DNA of 64,000 nucleotides from JAMXLO01 sp963794185 (GTDB taxonomy: Bacteria > Pseudomonadota > Alphaproteobacteria > Acetobacterales > Acetobacteraceae). The position numbers and the translations under genes are program-made. The notes beneath the pieces were generated by a model. That model saw nothing but the letters and a program-made list of their open reading frames with translations, was not told the origin of the DNA and did no database searches. This document shows, one piece after another, positions 9,327 to 18,622 of this stretch; positions within the stretch are counted from its first letter, which is position 1, and each line of letters starts with the position of its first letter. The stretch spans positions 1-64,000 of the forward strand of contig CAWCDM010000072.1 in assembly GCA_963794185.1 (NCBI GenBank), read 5' to 3'.

Positions 9327-10546
9327 TGGCAGACCGCGAGCAATGCGCCGCGCAATGCGTCCGACGCGCGGTACAGCGGTACATGGCCGCGCAGCAGGAT
9401 CTGGGTGCTTCGGCGATAAGCGGCCTTCCTCACCTCCAGCCCCGATTGCGCGAGGCGAGCCTCGATCGTCGCTTCCAGGATGCCAGCGGGATTTTCGATG
9501 CCCACATCGAACTCGCCGAATGCCGCGCCGGGCGACGGAAGGCCACGTGCGACGGCATGCGCGACCGACCCAGGGATCAGCGCCGCCGCTGCCAGGCAGC
9601 AGCCACCGGATACCGCCATGGAACGATGTCCCGCCTGCGGTGTAAAGTAGCGCACAGCGATGTGGCCCATGCCCTGCGGCGGACCGACGATGCAGACTTT
9701 CGGAATTGTCTCGCTCTGTGCCAGTTCGTCCGCCGACATCGGTCGCCCGCCCGGACCCTTCAGGGCCATACGCAATCCAGCCTCAACCCAGACCGCGCGC
9801 AACGCCTCCATCAGGCTGCGATCCGCCTCCAACTGTTCGATAGTCTCGTGAGCAGTCTTGCCGAAGTCGGACGCGCGGGCGATCACCATCGGCACCGCCA
9901 CGTCAACGCAGGAGACCTGGTGGCCGGCAATGCCGTCGGTCGCCTGGCCAGTCGGCAGCAGTCTGCCGGTCTTCGCGCCCACCGGGTTGGCGAGGAACAG
10001 ATCGACGCCGGGGAAACTGCCATCGACGCCGGGGATCTCGGCGGCGACAAACACACCGTCGGAGCCGAGCCGCATGCGCGAGCCCGCCATCACGCAGGTG
10101 TTGGTGTTGAAGATGTCGATCTCGAACGTGCCGCCGACGTTGGCCGGCTCGACCTGGCCGGTGTCCAACGCCCAGAGCGGCAATGCCGCGGACATGTTGC
10201 CGCAGTTCACGCTCCAGTCCACCGCCGCCTTGTCGGCTGCGAGCTGGGCGAAGGTGCTGACGATGCGCTGTCCCGCCCCGGTCTGCTCGATGCGCGCGAA
10301 GAACACCTTGTTGCCGGTGGGAACGATCCGCCCCAACCCCGTGATCTGCTTGTTGCCCGCTCGCACGCCGGTAAGCGGCAGCCCCATCAGGTGACGCAGC
10401 AATTCCTCGCGCAGTTCCCGTTCCCTCGGCGCCCAGTGTTCCGATATCACCAGCCCGGTCGACGTGCCGCCGCGAACATGATGCACCGGAAATTCGACGA
10501 CCCCGGCGCGGAGCCGTGGCGGCGGATCGAGCGGCGCTGCCTGCAT
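9323..10546 (-). CDS. PrpF-family isomerase (2-methylaconitate isomerase / oxalomesaconate tautomerase type)
   Basis: PrpF-family enzymes move the double bond of unsaturated tricarboxylates, for example 2-methylaconitate or 4-oxalomesaconate. The 407-aa protein has the family opening HHVRGGTSTGLV, then GAGQRIVSTFAQ, VDWSVNCGNMSAALPLWAL (the catalytic cysteine region), FEIDIFNTNT and GRPMSADELAQSE. No prpB, prpC or prpD lies nearby, so methylcitrate-cycle membership is not supported by context. The adjacent enolase-superfamily enzyme suggests catabolism of an organic acid. Its stop overlaps the next ORF as ATGA. Confidence 0.88.
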   Translation of the reverse strand: MQAAPLDPPPRLRAGVVEFPVHHVRGGTSTGLVISEHWAPRERELREELLRHLMGLPLTGVRAGNKQITGLGRIVPTGNKVFFARIEQTGAGQRIVSTFAQLAADKAAVDWSVNCGNMSAALPLWALDTGQVEPANVGGTFEIDIFNTNTCVMAGSRMRLGSDGVFVAAEIPGVDGSFPGVDLFLANPVGAKTGRLLPTGQATDGIAGHQVSCVDVAVPMVIARASDFGKTAHETIEQLEADRSLMEALRAVWVEAGLRMALKGPGGRPMSADELAQSETIPKVCIVGPPQGMGHIAVRYFTPQAGHRSMAVSGGCCLAAAALIPGSVAHAVARGLPSPGAAFGEFDVGIENPAGILEATIEARLAQSGLEVRKAAYRRSTQILLRGHVPLYRASDALRGALLAVCQ

Positions 10547-10788
10547 GGTCCGGACCCCGATTGTTGTGGTGCTTCAGCTACCGCTTTGCCACGGTGAAGT
10601 CCATCGGCGGCGGGTCGCCGGCCAGTAAACTTAGGACTCGCGCTGAATTAATCGAATTTAGGTATCGCGGAGCTGCGCCACTTGCGGTTATCCCCCCACG
10701 TAACCGGGAATGACGATAAGGAGGGACGACTGTTTGCAACCGACGCAGTTGATTCGCGGCAACTCCTTAGCAGTCAAGGCCCATGTTC

Positions 10789-11676
10789 TCAGGTTCGAAA
10801 TCTCTCGGGGATGATGCCTCCAGGCAAAATCCGGAGAATGACCAGCAACAATGCACTGACCAGCAGTTCGCGAACCGCCGCAATCTGTGCCGGCGCCATG
10901 AACCGCAGGAACGGTGCGGCGAAGCGCGTGCCCTCCAGCAACGCCACGATCAGCACGGCCCCGAGTATCGCGCCCGTATTGTTGCCGACGCCGCCGGCGA
11001 CGAGGGCGAGGATGATGTTCAGGGTCAGCAGCGGTGCAAAGATGTCCGGCGCGATGTACGATGATTGATGCGCATACAGCGCGCCCGCCAGGCCAAGCAC
11101 GGCGGCCCCGACGGCGAATGCCTTCACCTTGAACACCAGCACATGCTTGCCGGCGACCGCGGCGACATCCTCATCGTCGCGGATCGCCCGCAGCACACGG
11201 CCGAACGGCGAGTGGCAGAGGCGCTGCAGTACCCCGAAGACCGCGATCAGCACCGTGATGACGATGGCGAGAAACAGCAGATTGAACTGCTGCGGGGCGA
11301 GTATTCCGCGCCACGGCCCCGGGATGCCCGCGATGCCATCTGAACCGTTGGTCAGCCAGACCTCGTTGGCGGCGGCGATGCGCACGGATTCCGAAAAGCC
11401 AAGCGTGACGATGGCAAGATAGTCGGCGCGCAGCCGCGCGGTGATCAGTGCGACACCGGCGCCGGTCACCGCGGCGGCAAGCGCGCCGGCGGCGATGCCG
11501 ACGGGAATGGCGAAGCCAGCCTTGGTGAGCAGTGCGGTCGCATAGCCTCCGACGGCGAAGAACCCCGCGAGGCCGAGATTGATCAGACCCGTCATGCCCC
11601 AGGTCAGATTCACCCCGAGTGCCAGCAAGGCATAGATGCCGGCGCTGATCGCCATCGCCGTGAGATAGGCGGTCAT
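10789..11676 (-). CDS. livM: Branched-chain amino-acid-type ABC transporter permease (LivM)
   Basis: This is one of the two inner-membrane permeases of a HAAT-family uptake transporter. The 295-aa protein begins MTAYLTAMAISAGIYALLAL and has about eight hydrophobic segments. The LivM signature includes LTWGMTGLINLGLAGFFAVG, ADYLAIVTLGFSE and FGRVLRAIRDDEDVAAVAGK (the EAA-like loop). Its ATG overlaps the stop of the dehalogenase gene by one base (TGATG). It is the last gene of the leftward operon. The true substrate could differ from amino acids. Confidence 0.92.
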   Translation of the reverse strand: MTAYLTAMAISAGIYALLALGVNLTWGMTGLINLGLAGFFAVGGYATALLTKAGFAIPVGIAAGALAAAVTGAGVALITARLRADYLAIVTLGFSESVRIAAANEVWLTNGSDGIAGIPGPWRGILAPQQFNLLFLAIVITVLIAVFGVLQRLCHSPFGRVLRAIRDDEDVAAVAGKHVLVFKVKAFAVGAAVLGLAGALYAHQSSYIAPDIFAPLLTLNIILALVAGGVGNNTGAILGAVLIVALLEGTRFAAPFLRFMAPAQIAAVRELLVSALLLVILRILPGGIIPERFRT

Positions 11677-12380
11677 CAGACGATTGTGTCCGCCAGTGCC
11701 GACATGCTTGATACCAGCAGGTCCGGCTGGTGCGGCGTGGCGCCGAACGGTCGCCGGCGGCGATCGATGAATGCGGTACGCATGCCGGCCGCCTTCGCTC
11801 CGATGCAGTCGAACGCGTGGTTCGCGATGAACAGCACCTCTTCCATGTGGACGCCGACGATCCTTGCCGCCGTCGTATAGGTCGCGACATGCGGCTTGAA
11901 TGCGTTGGCGACGGCCACCGAGATCACCTGCTCGAACCCGATGCCGTGGTACGGCCTGGCGGCTTCAAGCATGTCGGGATCGCCGTTCGACAGCACCACC
12001 AGCCGGTAGCGCGTGCGCAGTCGGTCCAGTGCCGCGGCAACCTCCGGGAATGGTCGCAGCCGCACGATGTGGTCCACCAGGGCGCGCACCTCGTCCATCG
12101 TGTAGCGAATGCCGGCGCGATCCATCACGAAGGCGACCGCGCGCTCGCCGATCTCGCGGTAGGGTGTGTGCTCGCGGTGGAGCAGCGCGTCGATCATCGA
12201 ATTTTCGAAATGCGTCCGCCGCCACCAGGTGACGAAGGAGTTTGGATTGCCGTGCCAGCCCTTCGCGCGCAGGAACGGCGTGGCGGCCTCGACCAGCCCG
12301 GTCTGCATGTCGACGATGGTGCCGTACTGATCGAACATGCAGACCTTGACGGTGGATATCACGTCCTGTGCTGCTGTCAT
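11676..12380 (-). CDS. Haloacid dehalogenase, type II (HAD superfamily)
   Basis: The enzyme is expected to hydrolyse L-2-haloalkanoates or a related substrate through an aspartyl intermediate. HAD motifs are present: MFDQYGTIVDMQTG (nucleophile Asp), VVLSNGDPDML, the lysine in NAFKPH, and LFIANHAFDCIGAKAAGM. The 234-aa form starting at ATG 12380 (MTAAQDVISTVKVC) is preferred over the longer one, which would overlap livH. The gene is embedded between livH and livM with a 13-base gap before and a 1-base overlap after, so it must be co-expressed with the transporter. Confidence 0.85.
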   Translation of the reverse strand: MTAAQDVISTVKVCMFDQYGTIVDMQTGLVEAATPFLRAKGWHGNPNSFVTWWRRTHFENSMIDALLHREHTPYREIGERAVAFVMDRAGIRYTMDEVRALVDHIVRLRPFPEVAAALDRLRTRYRLVVLSNGDPDMLEAARPYHGIGFEQVISVAVANAFKPHVATYTTAARIVGVHMEEVLFIANHAFDCIGAKAAGMRTAFIDRRRRPFGATPHQPDLLVSSMSALADTIV

Positions 12381-12393
12381 GCGATGTTCCAGG

Positions 12394-13260
12394 TCAAAAG
12401 GCCCGGGCGCCGAGAATGCCACGCGGGCGGAAGCTCAGCACCAGCAGGATGGCGATGAATCCGACCACCGTGCGGTAGTCGGGCGGCAAGGCCAGTTGCG
12501 ACAATTCCTCGGCGACGCCGATGGCCAGTGCGCCGACCACCGCGCCGGGGATGCTGCCGAGCCCGCCGACCACCGCAGCCGCGAAGATCGCCAGGATTGC
12601 GCGGAAGCCGGTGAGCGGATCGATCGACGTGTCCAGGCCGAGCAGCATGCCGCCGAGCCCGGCCAGTCCCATGGCGACGAAGTTGACGATGTGCCCGATC
12701 CGATCGGCGTCGATCCCCTTGAGCGACGCAAGCGTCGGGTTGTCGGCCACCGCACGCATCGCCTTGCCGAGGCGGGTGAAGGCGAGGAAGCCGAACAGCG
12801 CTGCGACCGCGGCGGCGGCGATCGCCAGGTCCTCGAGCTGCTGTGGGCCGACGCGGATGCCGCCGATGCGCCAGTCGCGCATGATCGGCAGGTCGTAGTT
12901 GCGCAGCGCGTTGCCGAAGCCAAGACGCACCAGGTTCTCCAGCGCGATGGTGAGCGCGACGGAGGCGATGGTGGTGGTGATCAGATCGGCCGGCCGCAGC
13001 GGCCGCAGCACCAGCGTGTCGCTGGCAACGCCGGCTGCGCCGGTGGCCAGGAAGGCAATGACCGCAGCCGGGACGAGCGGCAGCCCAAGCCAGACATTCG
13101 CGCAATATCCCGCGAAGGCGCCGATCGTCGCGTGCGATGCCACCGCGAAATTGGGGAAGCGGAGCACGGCGTAGATCGCGGTGAGTCCGATGCTGGGCAC
13201 GGCGAGGATCGCGCCGGCCATGATGCCGTTCAGCGCAAGTTGGGCGATATCGCTGAGCAC
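12394..13260 (-). CDS. livH: Branched-chain amino-acid-type ABC transporter permease (LivH)
   Basis: This is the second permease of the HAAT transporter. The 288-aa protein starts MLSDIAQLALNGIMAGAILA and shows repeated membrane spans. LivH-like features include AIYAVLRFPNFAVASHATIG, LRPLRPADLITTTIASVA, LGKAMRAVADNPTLASLKGI (cytoplasmic loop) and GGLGSIPGAVVGALAIGVAE. It starts 6 bases after the binding-protein reading frame and precedes the dehalogenase. Confidence 0.93.
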   Translation of the reverse strand: MLSDIAQLALNGIMAGAILAVPSIGLTAIYAVLRFPNFAVASHATIGAFAGYCANVWLGLPLVPAAVIAFLATGAAGVASDTLVLRPLRPADLITTTIASVALTIALENLVRLGFGNALRNYDLPIMRDWRIGGIRVGPQQLEDLAIAAAAVAALFGFLAFTRLGKAMRAVADNPTLASLKGIDADRIGHIVNFVAMGLAGLGGMLLGLDTSIDPLTGFRAILAIFAAAVVGGLGSIPGAVVGALAIGVAEELSQLALPPDYRTVVGFIAILLVLSFRPRGILGARAF

Positions 13261-13266
13261 GCGGAG

Positions 13267-14473
13267 CTACGACACCTCGAGCAGCCGGAACGCCCCATTG
13301 TCTACCCGGTTGTAGCGGAACCTGCAGTCCGAAATGTCGCCGATCTCGGTGAAGGTGCACGGCCCGCTGGCGCCCGAGTATTTCACCTCCTTGCCCTGCT
13401 TCAGCGCAGCCAGCCCGTCCAACGCCGTGTAGACCTTCATCCCGTCACTGTTGGTGATCTTTCGCACGTTGTCGCGGATCGCCGCCCCGCTCGCCTCGCC
13501 CGCCTTGGCGATGGTCAGCGCGACGATGCTGATCCAGTCGGTGGCCTGCGTTTCGTATGAATCCGGCGCGGCGATCGCCAAACGCCTGGCTGCCGCGGCA
13601 TATGCCGAAGAATCCACATCCGCCGACGGCTGCACGGTGTAGACCCCCTGCGTCACCTCCTTCGGCAATGCCTCGAGACTCTTGGCGGTCAGCGCATAGG
13701 ACTGGCACAGCCGGTCGCCGTCGAACCCCGCGCGGTACAGATCGCGCAGCACCACCGCGACATCTGGCGCATAGCCGTTCAGGTACAGCAAAATCCGGCT
13801 TGCCGCGCAGCGCCTGGTCCACCTCCGAGCGATAGCTCGTCTTGTCCTTGTCGTAGATCAGCGAACCGACCACTGCCGCGCCCTTGGGCGTGAGCGTGTC
13901 GGTCAGGTATTTGCGGGTCGGTTCCGCGAACGGCGCCTGGATCGCCAGGATGAACACGCGCTTTGCGCCGTGGCGGATGATGAACTCGGCATGCTTCGTC
14001 GCCTGCAGCTCATTGTTCGGCTGCGTGCGAATCAGATACCCCTGGTGCGGCAGATGCGTGATCGAATCCGCGCCGGACACAGTCGTGAGGAACGTCCGGC
14101 TCTCCCAGCACACCGGCGCCACCGCGGTGGTGACGGCCGACGCCCAGGTGCCCATGATCACCGGCACCCTGTCGACATTCACCAGCTTCTGCGCTGCCCG
14201 CACCGCTGCCTCGGGATTGGTCTCATCGTCTTCGACCACGAGTTCGATCTTGCGCCCCGTCAGGCCGCCCGCTGCGTTGATCTCGTCCGCCACCGCCTGC
14301 ATCGCCTTCAGCATGCGCGGCCCGTCGAAGCTGCCGGCGCCGGTCAACGGCGTCAGCACGCCGAGACGCAGCGCGCCACCCTGCGCACGCACGATTGCCA
14401 ACGGGGCGATTGCCGGGGCGGCGATCGCCGCCGCGGCGGTTTGCAACAGCCCGCGGCGGGTGAAGCGGGGCAT
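13267..14473 (-). pseudogene. livK: ABC transporter substrate-binding protein (LivK-like) with one frameshift
   Basis: This is the periplasmic ligand-binding subunit. The N-terminal part from 14473 has a Tat-like signal (FTRRGLLQTAAAAIAAPAIA) and the family core LRLGVLTPLTGAGSFDGPRM, EDDETNPEAAVRAAQKLV and HGAKRVFILAIQAP. At KPDF the frame shifts, and the rest (LYLNGYAPDVAVVLRDLYRA to FRLLEVS) continues one frame over. The break falls on an AAAA run at 13790-13793 of the plus strand; removing one base restores about 401 aa, the normal size. Nothing else is damaged, so a sequencing indel is at least as likely as inactivation. Confidence 0.85.
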
Positions 14474-14485
14474 CGGAACCTCCCG

Positions 14486-15214
14486 TCATGGTTGTTCGGT
14501 CGGCGCGGCGCCGAGGAAGATGCGGCGAATCTCGGGATCGGCGGCGAGCACGGCAGCCGCACCATCGCGGTTGTTGCGGCCATCGACAAGGATGCTGGCG
14601 CGATGCGCGATCTCCAGCGCCTGCGTGGCGTTCTGCTCCACCATGACGATGGCGATGCTGCCGCGGTTGATCGCGCGGATGGTGGCGAACAGTTGTTCCG
14701 CGGCGATCGGCGACAGCCCGGCAGAGGGTTCGTCGAGCAGCAGCAGCACCGGCTGCACCATCAGCGCCATCGCCATCGCGAGCACCTGGCGCTGCCCGCC
14801 CGAGAGCGTGCGCGCGGCGCGGCTGCGACGTTCGGCGAGCATCGGAAAGCGGTCGAATACGCTGTCGATGCGCTGGCGCGTGGCGGCGGGATCGAGCCAG
14901 CCGCCCATCTCCAGGTTCTCACGCACGGAGAGCGTGGCGAAGATGTTCTGCTCCTGGGGCACGAACGCAACGCCGCGGCGGGACACTTCGCGTGGCGGCA
15001 GACCGTGGATCGGCGTGCCGCGCAGCAGAATGGTGCCGTACGCGGGATGCAGCAGGCCGGCAATGGTCTTCAACAGCGTGGACTTGCCGGCGCCGTTCGG
15101 TCCGATGACTGCGACGATCTCGCTGTCTTCGACCGTCAGGTGCACGCCTTTGAGGATTTCATCGCCACGGCCGTAGCCGGCGACGATGTCGCGCGCGATG
15201 AGCAGGCTCATCAT
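14486..15214 (-). CDS. livF: ABC transporter ATP-binding protein (LivF)
   Basis: This is one of two ATPases that drive the HAAT transporter. Walker A (GPNGAGKSTLLK), Q-loop (FVPQEQNIFATLSV), signature (LSGGQRQVLAMAMAL), Walker B (LLLLDEPSAGLSP) and the switch region (VMVEQNA) are all present. The two ATG codons at 15214 and 15211 overlap the livG stop, giving 242 or 241 aa. The longer open frame upstream is read inside livG and is not used. Confidence 0.94.
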   Translation of the reverse strand: MMSLLIARDIVAGYGRGDEILKGVHLTVEDSEIVAVIGPNGAGKSTLLKTIAGLLHPAYGTILLRGTPIHGLPPREVSRRGVAFVPQEQNIFATLSVRENLEMGGWLDPAATRQRIDSVFDRFPMLAERRSRAARTLSGGQRQVLAMAMALMVQPVLLLLDEPSAGLSPIAAEQLFATIRAINRGSIAIVMVEQNATQALEIAHRASILVDGRNNRDGAAAVLAADPEIRRIFLGAAPTEQP

Positions 15215-15981
15215 CGCCGGCCCATATACGCTTCCTGTACAACCGGATCGGCGGCAATTTCGGCGAACGAGCCTTGTCGCAGATGGCGGCCCTCGGCCAT
15301 GACGATGACCGGATCGCACAGTGCTGCGATGGTATCCATGTGGTGCTCGATCAGCAGCACCGCGATGCCTTCAGTGACCAGTCCGCGCAGATGCTCGGCG
15401 ATTTCGCGCGCCAGCGTCGGGTTCACGCCGGCAACGGGTTCGTCGAGCAGCAGCAGCCGCGGCTGCGCCATCAGCGCGCGGCCGATCTCCAGCAGCTTCT
15501 TCTGCCCGCCGGACAGGTCGGCGGCGCGGTCATCGAGCACACGCGCGAGGTCCAGCCGTTGCGCGATTGCACGCGCTCGCTGGCGCAGTTCGTCTTCACG
15601 CCGGCGCGCGCCGCGCGAGCGCAGCACGGCGTGGACCATGCGTTCGCCAGGTTGCCGCGTGCCGTAGAGCAGCAGGTTCTCCAGCACGGAAAGTCGCGGA
15701 AATCCTCGTGCGATCTGAAACGTGCGCACCATACCCGCGCCGGTAATGCGATCCGGCCGCCAACGGGTGATTGCGCACCCGTCGAACCACACGCTGCCTG
15801 CGTCCGGCGGCACCAGACCGGAAATGCAGTTGAACAGTGTCGTCTTGCCCGCGCCGTTTGGGCCGATCAGTCCGGTGATGCGGCCTTCGTCCACCGACAG
15901 GTCAACGCTGCGCAATGCGTGCACGCCGTAATAACTGCGGGTCAGGGCTCGGACTTCCAGGAAGGCCATTGGTTGCTGCAC
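15211..15981 (-). CDS. livG: ABC transporter ATP-binding protein (LivG)
   Basis: This is the first gene of the transporter operon and the larger of the two ATPases (256 aa). It has Walker A GPNGAGKTTLFNCISG, the LivG-type insert RTFQIARGFPRLSVLENLLL, signature LSGGQKKLLEIGRAL, Walker B LLLLDEPVAGVNP and switch LLIEHHMD. ATG 15969 (MAFLEVRALTR) is an alternative start. It is divergent from the amidohydrolase at 16048, leaving 66 bases for two promoters. Confidence 0.94.
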   Translation of the reverse strand: MQQPMAFLEVRALTRSYYGVHALRSVDLSVDEGRITGLIGPNGAGKTTLFNCISGLVPPDAGSVWFDGCAITRWRPDRITGAGMVRTFQIARGFPRLSVLENLLLYGTRQPGERMVHAVLRSRGARRREDELRQRARAIAQRLDLARVLDDRAADLSGGQKKLLEIGRALMAQPRLLLLDEPVAGVNPTLAREIAEHLRGLVTEGIAVLLIEHHMDTIAALCDPVIVMAEGRHLRQGSFAEIAADPVVQEAYMGRR

Positions 15982-16047
15982 CGAACGGCGGTACGATTGT
16001 CAGGTGGTGAACTTACGGCCAAGTCGAGTAACCGATAAGGTGCGAAT

Positions 16048-17280
16048 GTGACGAGTTATCTGTTCCACGGCGGTCGCTTCCTCGATCCCCGGAAGGACGA
16101 CCTGCAGGACGGCATCTCCGTGCTGGTCGAAGACGGCGCCGTGAAGGAGGTTGCCGACCGCCCCATCGCAAATTCATCTGCTGTCCGTATCGATCTGCGC
16201 GGGCGCACGCTGATGCCGGGCCTGATCGACGCCCACATCCACGTCGTGCTCACCGAGGTGAATCTCAGGCTCCTTTCCGACGTGCCGCTGACATTGCTGG
16301 CGGCGAAAGGTTCGGTTGCGATGCGTGCGATGCTGCATCGCGGCTTTACCACGCTGCGCGACACCGGCGGCGCCGACTACGGCATGAAGGCCGCCGTCGA
16401 GCAGGGCCTGTTCGAGGGTCCCCGCCTGTTCATCGCCGGCGCGCCGCTGAGCCAGACCGGCGGCCATGCCGATCACCGGCTGCGCACGCAGGACCGCGAG
16501 TTCTGCGCCTGCTGCTCGGGCCTGGCCTGGACCGCGCGCGTCGCCGATGGCGTCCCGGAGGTGATCAAGGCGACGCGCGACGAGCTGCGCAAGGGGGCCG
16601 ACCACATCAAGATCATGGTGTCCGGCGGCGTCGCCTCGCAGGCCGATCCGCTGGAAAGCCTGCAATACCGTATCGACGAGATCGAGGCGGCGGTGGACGA
16701 GGCGACGCGGTGGGGGACGTATGTCTGCGCGCATGCGTATTCGGCGAAGGCGATCGAGCGTGCGGTGACCGCCGGGGTGCGCACCATCGAGCACGGCAAC
16801 CTGATCGATGCGCCCACCGCGCAACTGATGGCCGAACGCGGCGCTTATCTGGTCCCCACTCTGGTAGCCTACGATGCCTTGAAGCGCCGCGGTCCCGACT
16901 ACGGGCTTTCCAGCTACAGCCTGGCGAAGAACGAGCTGGTGCTGCATGCCGGCCTGCGCTCGCTGGAGATCGCACGCAGCGCCGGCGTGAAGATCGGCTT
17001 CGGCTCCGACCTGCTCGGTCAATTGCAGAACGACCACTGCAACGAGTTCACCATCCGCCGCGAGGCGATGAGTGCGCAGGACATCATCCGCTCCGCCACG
17101 CTGGTGAATGCCGAGATCTTGCGACAGGAGGGAAAGCTGGGCGAACTCGTTCCGGGCGCGCACGCCGACCTGCTGGTGGTGGACGGCGATCCCTATCGCG
17201 ACATCTCGGTGTTCCTCGGCGAGGGTCGCAACATCGCCGCGATCATGCGCGGCGGGCAGTTCGTGAAGAACGCGCTGTGA
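16048..17280 (+). CDS. Metal-dependent amidohydrolase (imidazolonepropionase/prolidase-like family)
   Basis: This is a cytoplasmic hydrolase of cyclic or linear amides; its substrate is unknown. Metal-site motifs appear in order: DAHIHV near residue 64, HIKIMVSGGVASQADP (bridging lysine), CAHAYSAKAIERAV, TIEHGN and GFGSDLLG (catalytic Asp). The C-terminal part GAHADLLVVDGDPYRDISV is typical of the superfamily. The GTG at 16048 follows AAGG, and an overlapping ATG at 16046 is out of frame. Length is 410 aa. It is divergent from livG, so import and hydrolysis of one compound could be linked. Confidence 0.88.
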   Translation: MTSYLFHGGRFLDPRKDDLQDGISVLVEDGAVKEVADRPIANSSAVRIDLRGRTLMPGLIDAHIHVVLTEVNLRLLSDVPLTLLAAKGSVAMRAMLHRGFTTLRDTGGADYGMKAAVEQGLFEGPRLFIAGAPLSQTGGHADHRLRTQDREFCACCSGLAWTARVADGVPEVIKATRDELRKGADHIKIMVSGGVASQADPLESLQYRIDEIEAAVDEATRWGTYVCAHAYSAKAIERAVTAGVRTIEHGNLIDAPTAQLMAERGAYLVPTLVAYDALKRRGPDYGLSSYSLAKNELVLHAGLRSLEIARSAGVKIGFGSDLLGQLQNDHCNEFTIRREAMSAQDIIRSATLVNAEILRQEGKLGELVPGAHADLLVVDGDPYRDISVFLGEGRNIAAIMRGGQFVKNAL

Positions 17281-17297
17281 CGGTGGCCGGAAATAGT

Positions 17298-17405
17298 CTC
17301 CCCCTCCCCTTGCGGGAGGGGGTTGGGGGGAGGGGTGCGACGGCATCCGCAGCGCCGCTCCCGTGGTCCCCTCCCCCCTCCCCCCTCCCGCAAGGGGAGG
17401 GGGAG
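17298..17405. repeat. Family B paired palindromic repeat, copy 1
   Basis: Two inverted modules of type CCCCTCCCCTTGCGGGAGGG and its complement flank a short unique spacer. The whole unit folds back on itself and fills the gap between the amidohydrolase and chrA. Near-identical units lie at 28931-29026, 52043-52132 and 58111-58217. Confidence 0.8.
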
Positions 17406-17419
17406 GATTGCGCGCGGCC

Positions 17420-18622
17420 ATGACGGGCGGTTGGGAGGTCCTCCGCGTCTTCCTCCGCCTCGGCTGCACCTCGTTCGGTGGTCCCGTCGCGCATATCGGC
17501 TACTTCCGCGCCGAGTTCGTCGAGCGCCGCCGCTGGATAGCAGAAGGCGGCTTCGCCGATCTCGTGGCACTGTGCCAGTTCATGCCCGGCCCGGCGTCGA
17601 GCCAGCTCGGCATGTCGCTCGGCCTGCTGCGTGCCGGACCGCTCGGCATGCTGGCGGCATGGGTCGGCTTCACGCTGCCGTCCGCGCTGGCGATGCTGGC
17701 ATTCGCCTATGGCGTGGAAGCGCTCGGCGATGTCAGCAACGCGGCGTGGCTGAAGGGACTGAAACTGGTCGCGGTCGCCGTTGTCGCGCAGGCGGTCTGG
17801 GGCATGGCGCAGAGCCTGGCGCCCGATCGGCCACGCGCAACGCTTGCGGTGGCAGCCGCGCTGATCGCCCTCGCCGTGCCATCCTCGGTGGGGCAGATCG
17901 CAGCGATCGTGCTCGGTGCGGTCGTCGGCCTGACGCTGCTGCCGAAGCCGGCCGCCGGCAACGCTGCCGACCACGTGCCGCTCGGCCTTGACCTCAATCG
18001 CGGCGTCGCGGCGTCAGCGATCATTCTGTTCTTCGCACTGCTGCTGTTCCTGCCGCCGCTCGCCGCCGGGTTTGACAGCCAGGCACTGCGACTGTTCGAG
18101 GCGTTCTACCACGCCGGCGCACTCGTGTTCGGCGGCGGCCACGTGGTGCTGCCGCTGCTGCAGGCCGCCGTGGTCCCACCGGGCTGGGTGAGCAACGACG
18201 CGTTCCTCGCCGGCTACGGCGCCGCGCAGGCGATGCCGGGCCCGCTGTTCACCTTCGCAGCCTATCTCGGCGCAGTCATGATCCCGCCGCCCAATGGCGC
18301 CCTGGGCGCGCTGATCGCCGTGGTGGCGATCTTCGCTCCGTCATTCCTGCTGATAATCGGGCTGCTCCCGTTCTGGGACACGCTGCGCCAGCGGCAGGGC
18401 ATGCAGGCAGCGCTGCGCGGCGTGAATGCCGCCGTGGTCGGCGTGCTGTTGGCCGCTCTCTATACGCCTGTATGGACGAGCGGCGTGCACACGCCGGCCG
18501 GTTTCGGTCTCGCGGTCACGGCGTTCCTGGTGCTCACGTTGTGGGCGGTGTCGCCATGGATCGTCGTGGTGGCCGGCGCGCTGGTTGCGGCCGGCCTCGG
18601 CGCAATCGGCGTCGCGCTCTGA
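17420..18622 (+). CDS. chrA: Chromate transporter, two-domain ChrA
   Basis: ChrA-type proteins export chromate from the cytoplasm. The 400-aa protein contains two homologous CHR domains: SFGGPVAHIGYFRAEFVERR in the first half and VFGGGHVVLPLLQAAVVPPG in the second. Each is followed by multiple membrane spans and a GPxSSQ or MPGPLFTFAAYLG segment. The ATG at 17420 lies 15 bases after the end of the family B repeat and lacks a strong ribosome-binding site. It is convergent with the GFA gene, whose stop directly abuts. Confidence 0.93.
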   Translation: MTGGWEVLRVFLRLGCTSFGGPVAHIGYFRAEFVERRRWIAEGGFADLVALCQFMPGPASSQLGMSLGLLRAGPLGMLAAWVGFTLPSALAMLAFAYGVEALGDVSNAAWLKGLKLVAVAVVAQAVWGMAQSLAPDRPRATLAVAAALIALAVPSSVGQIAAIVLGAVVGLTLLPKPAAGNAADHVPLGLDLNRGVAASAIILFFALLLFLPPLAAGFDSQALRLFEAFYHAGALVFGGGHVVLPLLQAAVVPPGWVSNDAFLAGYGAAQAMPGPLFTFAAYLGAVMIPPPNGALGALIAVVAIFAPSFLLIIGLLPFWDTLRQRQGMQAALRGVNAAVVGVLLAALYTPVWTSGVHTPAGFGLAVTAFLVLTLWAVSPWIVVVAGALVAAGLGAIGVAL

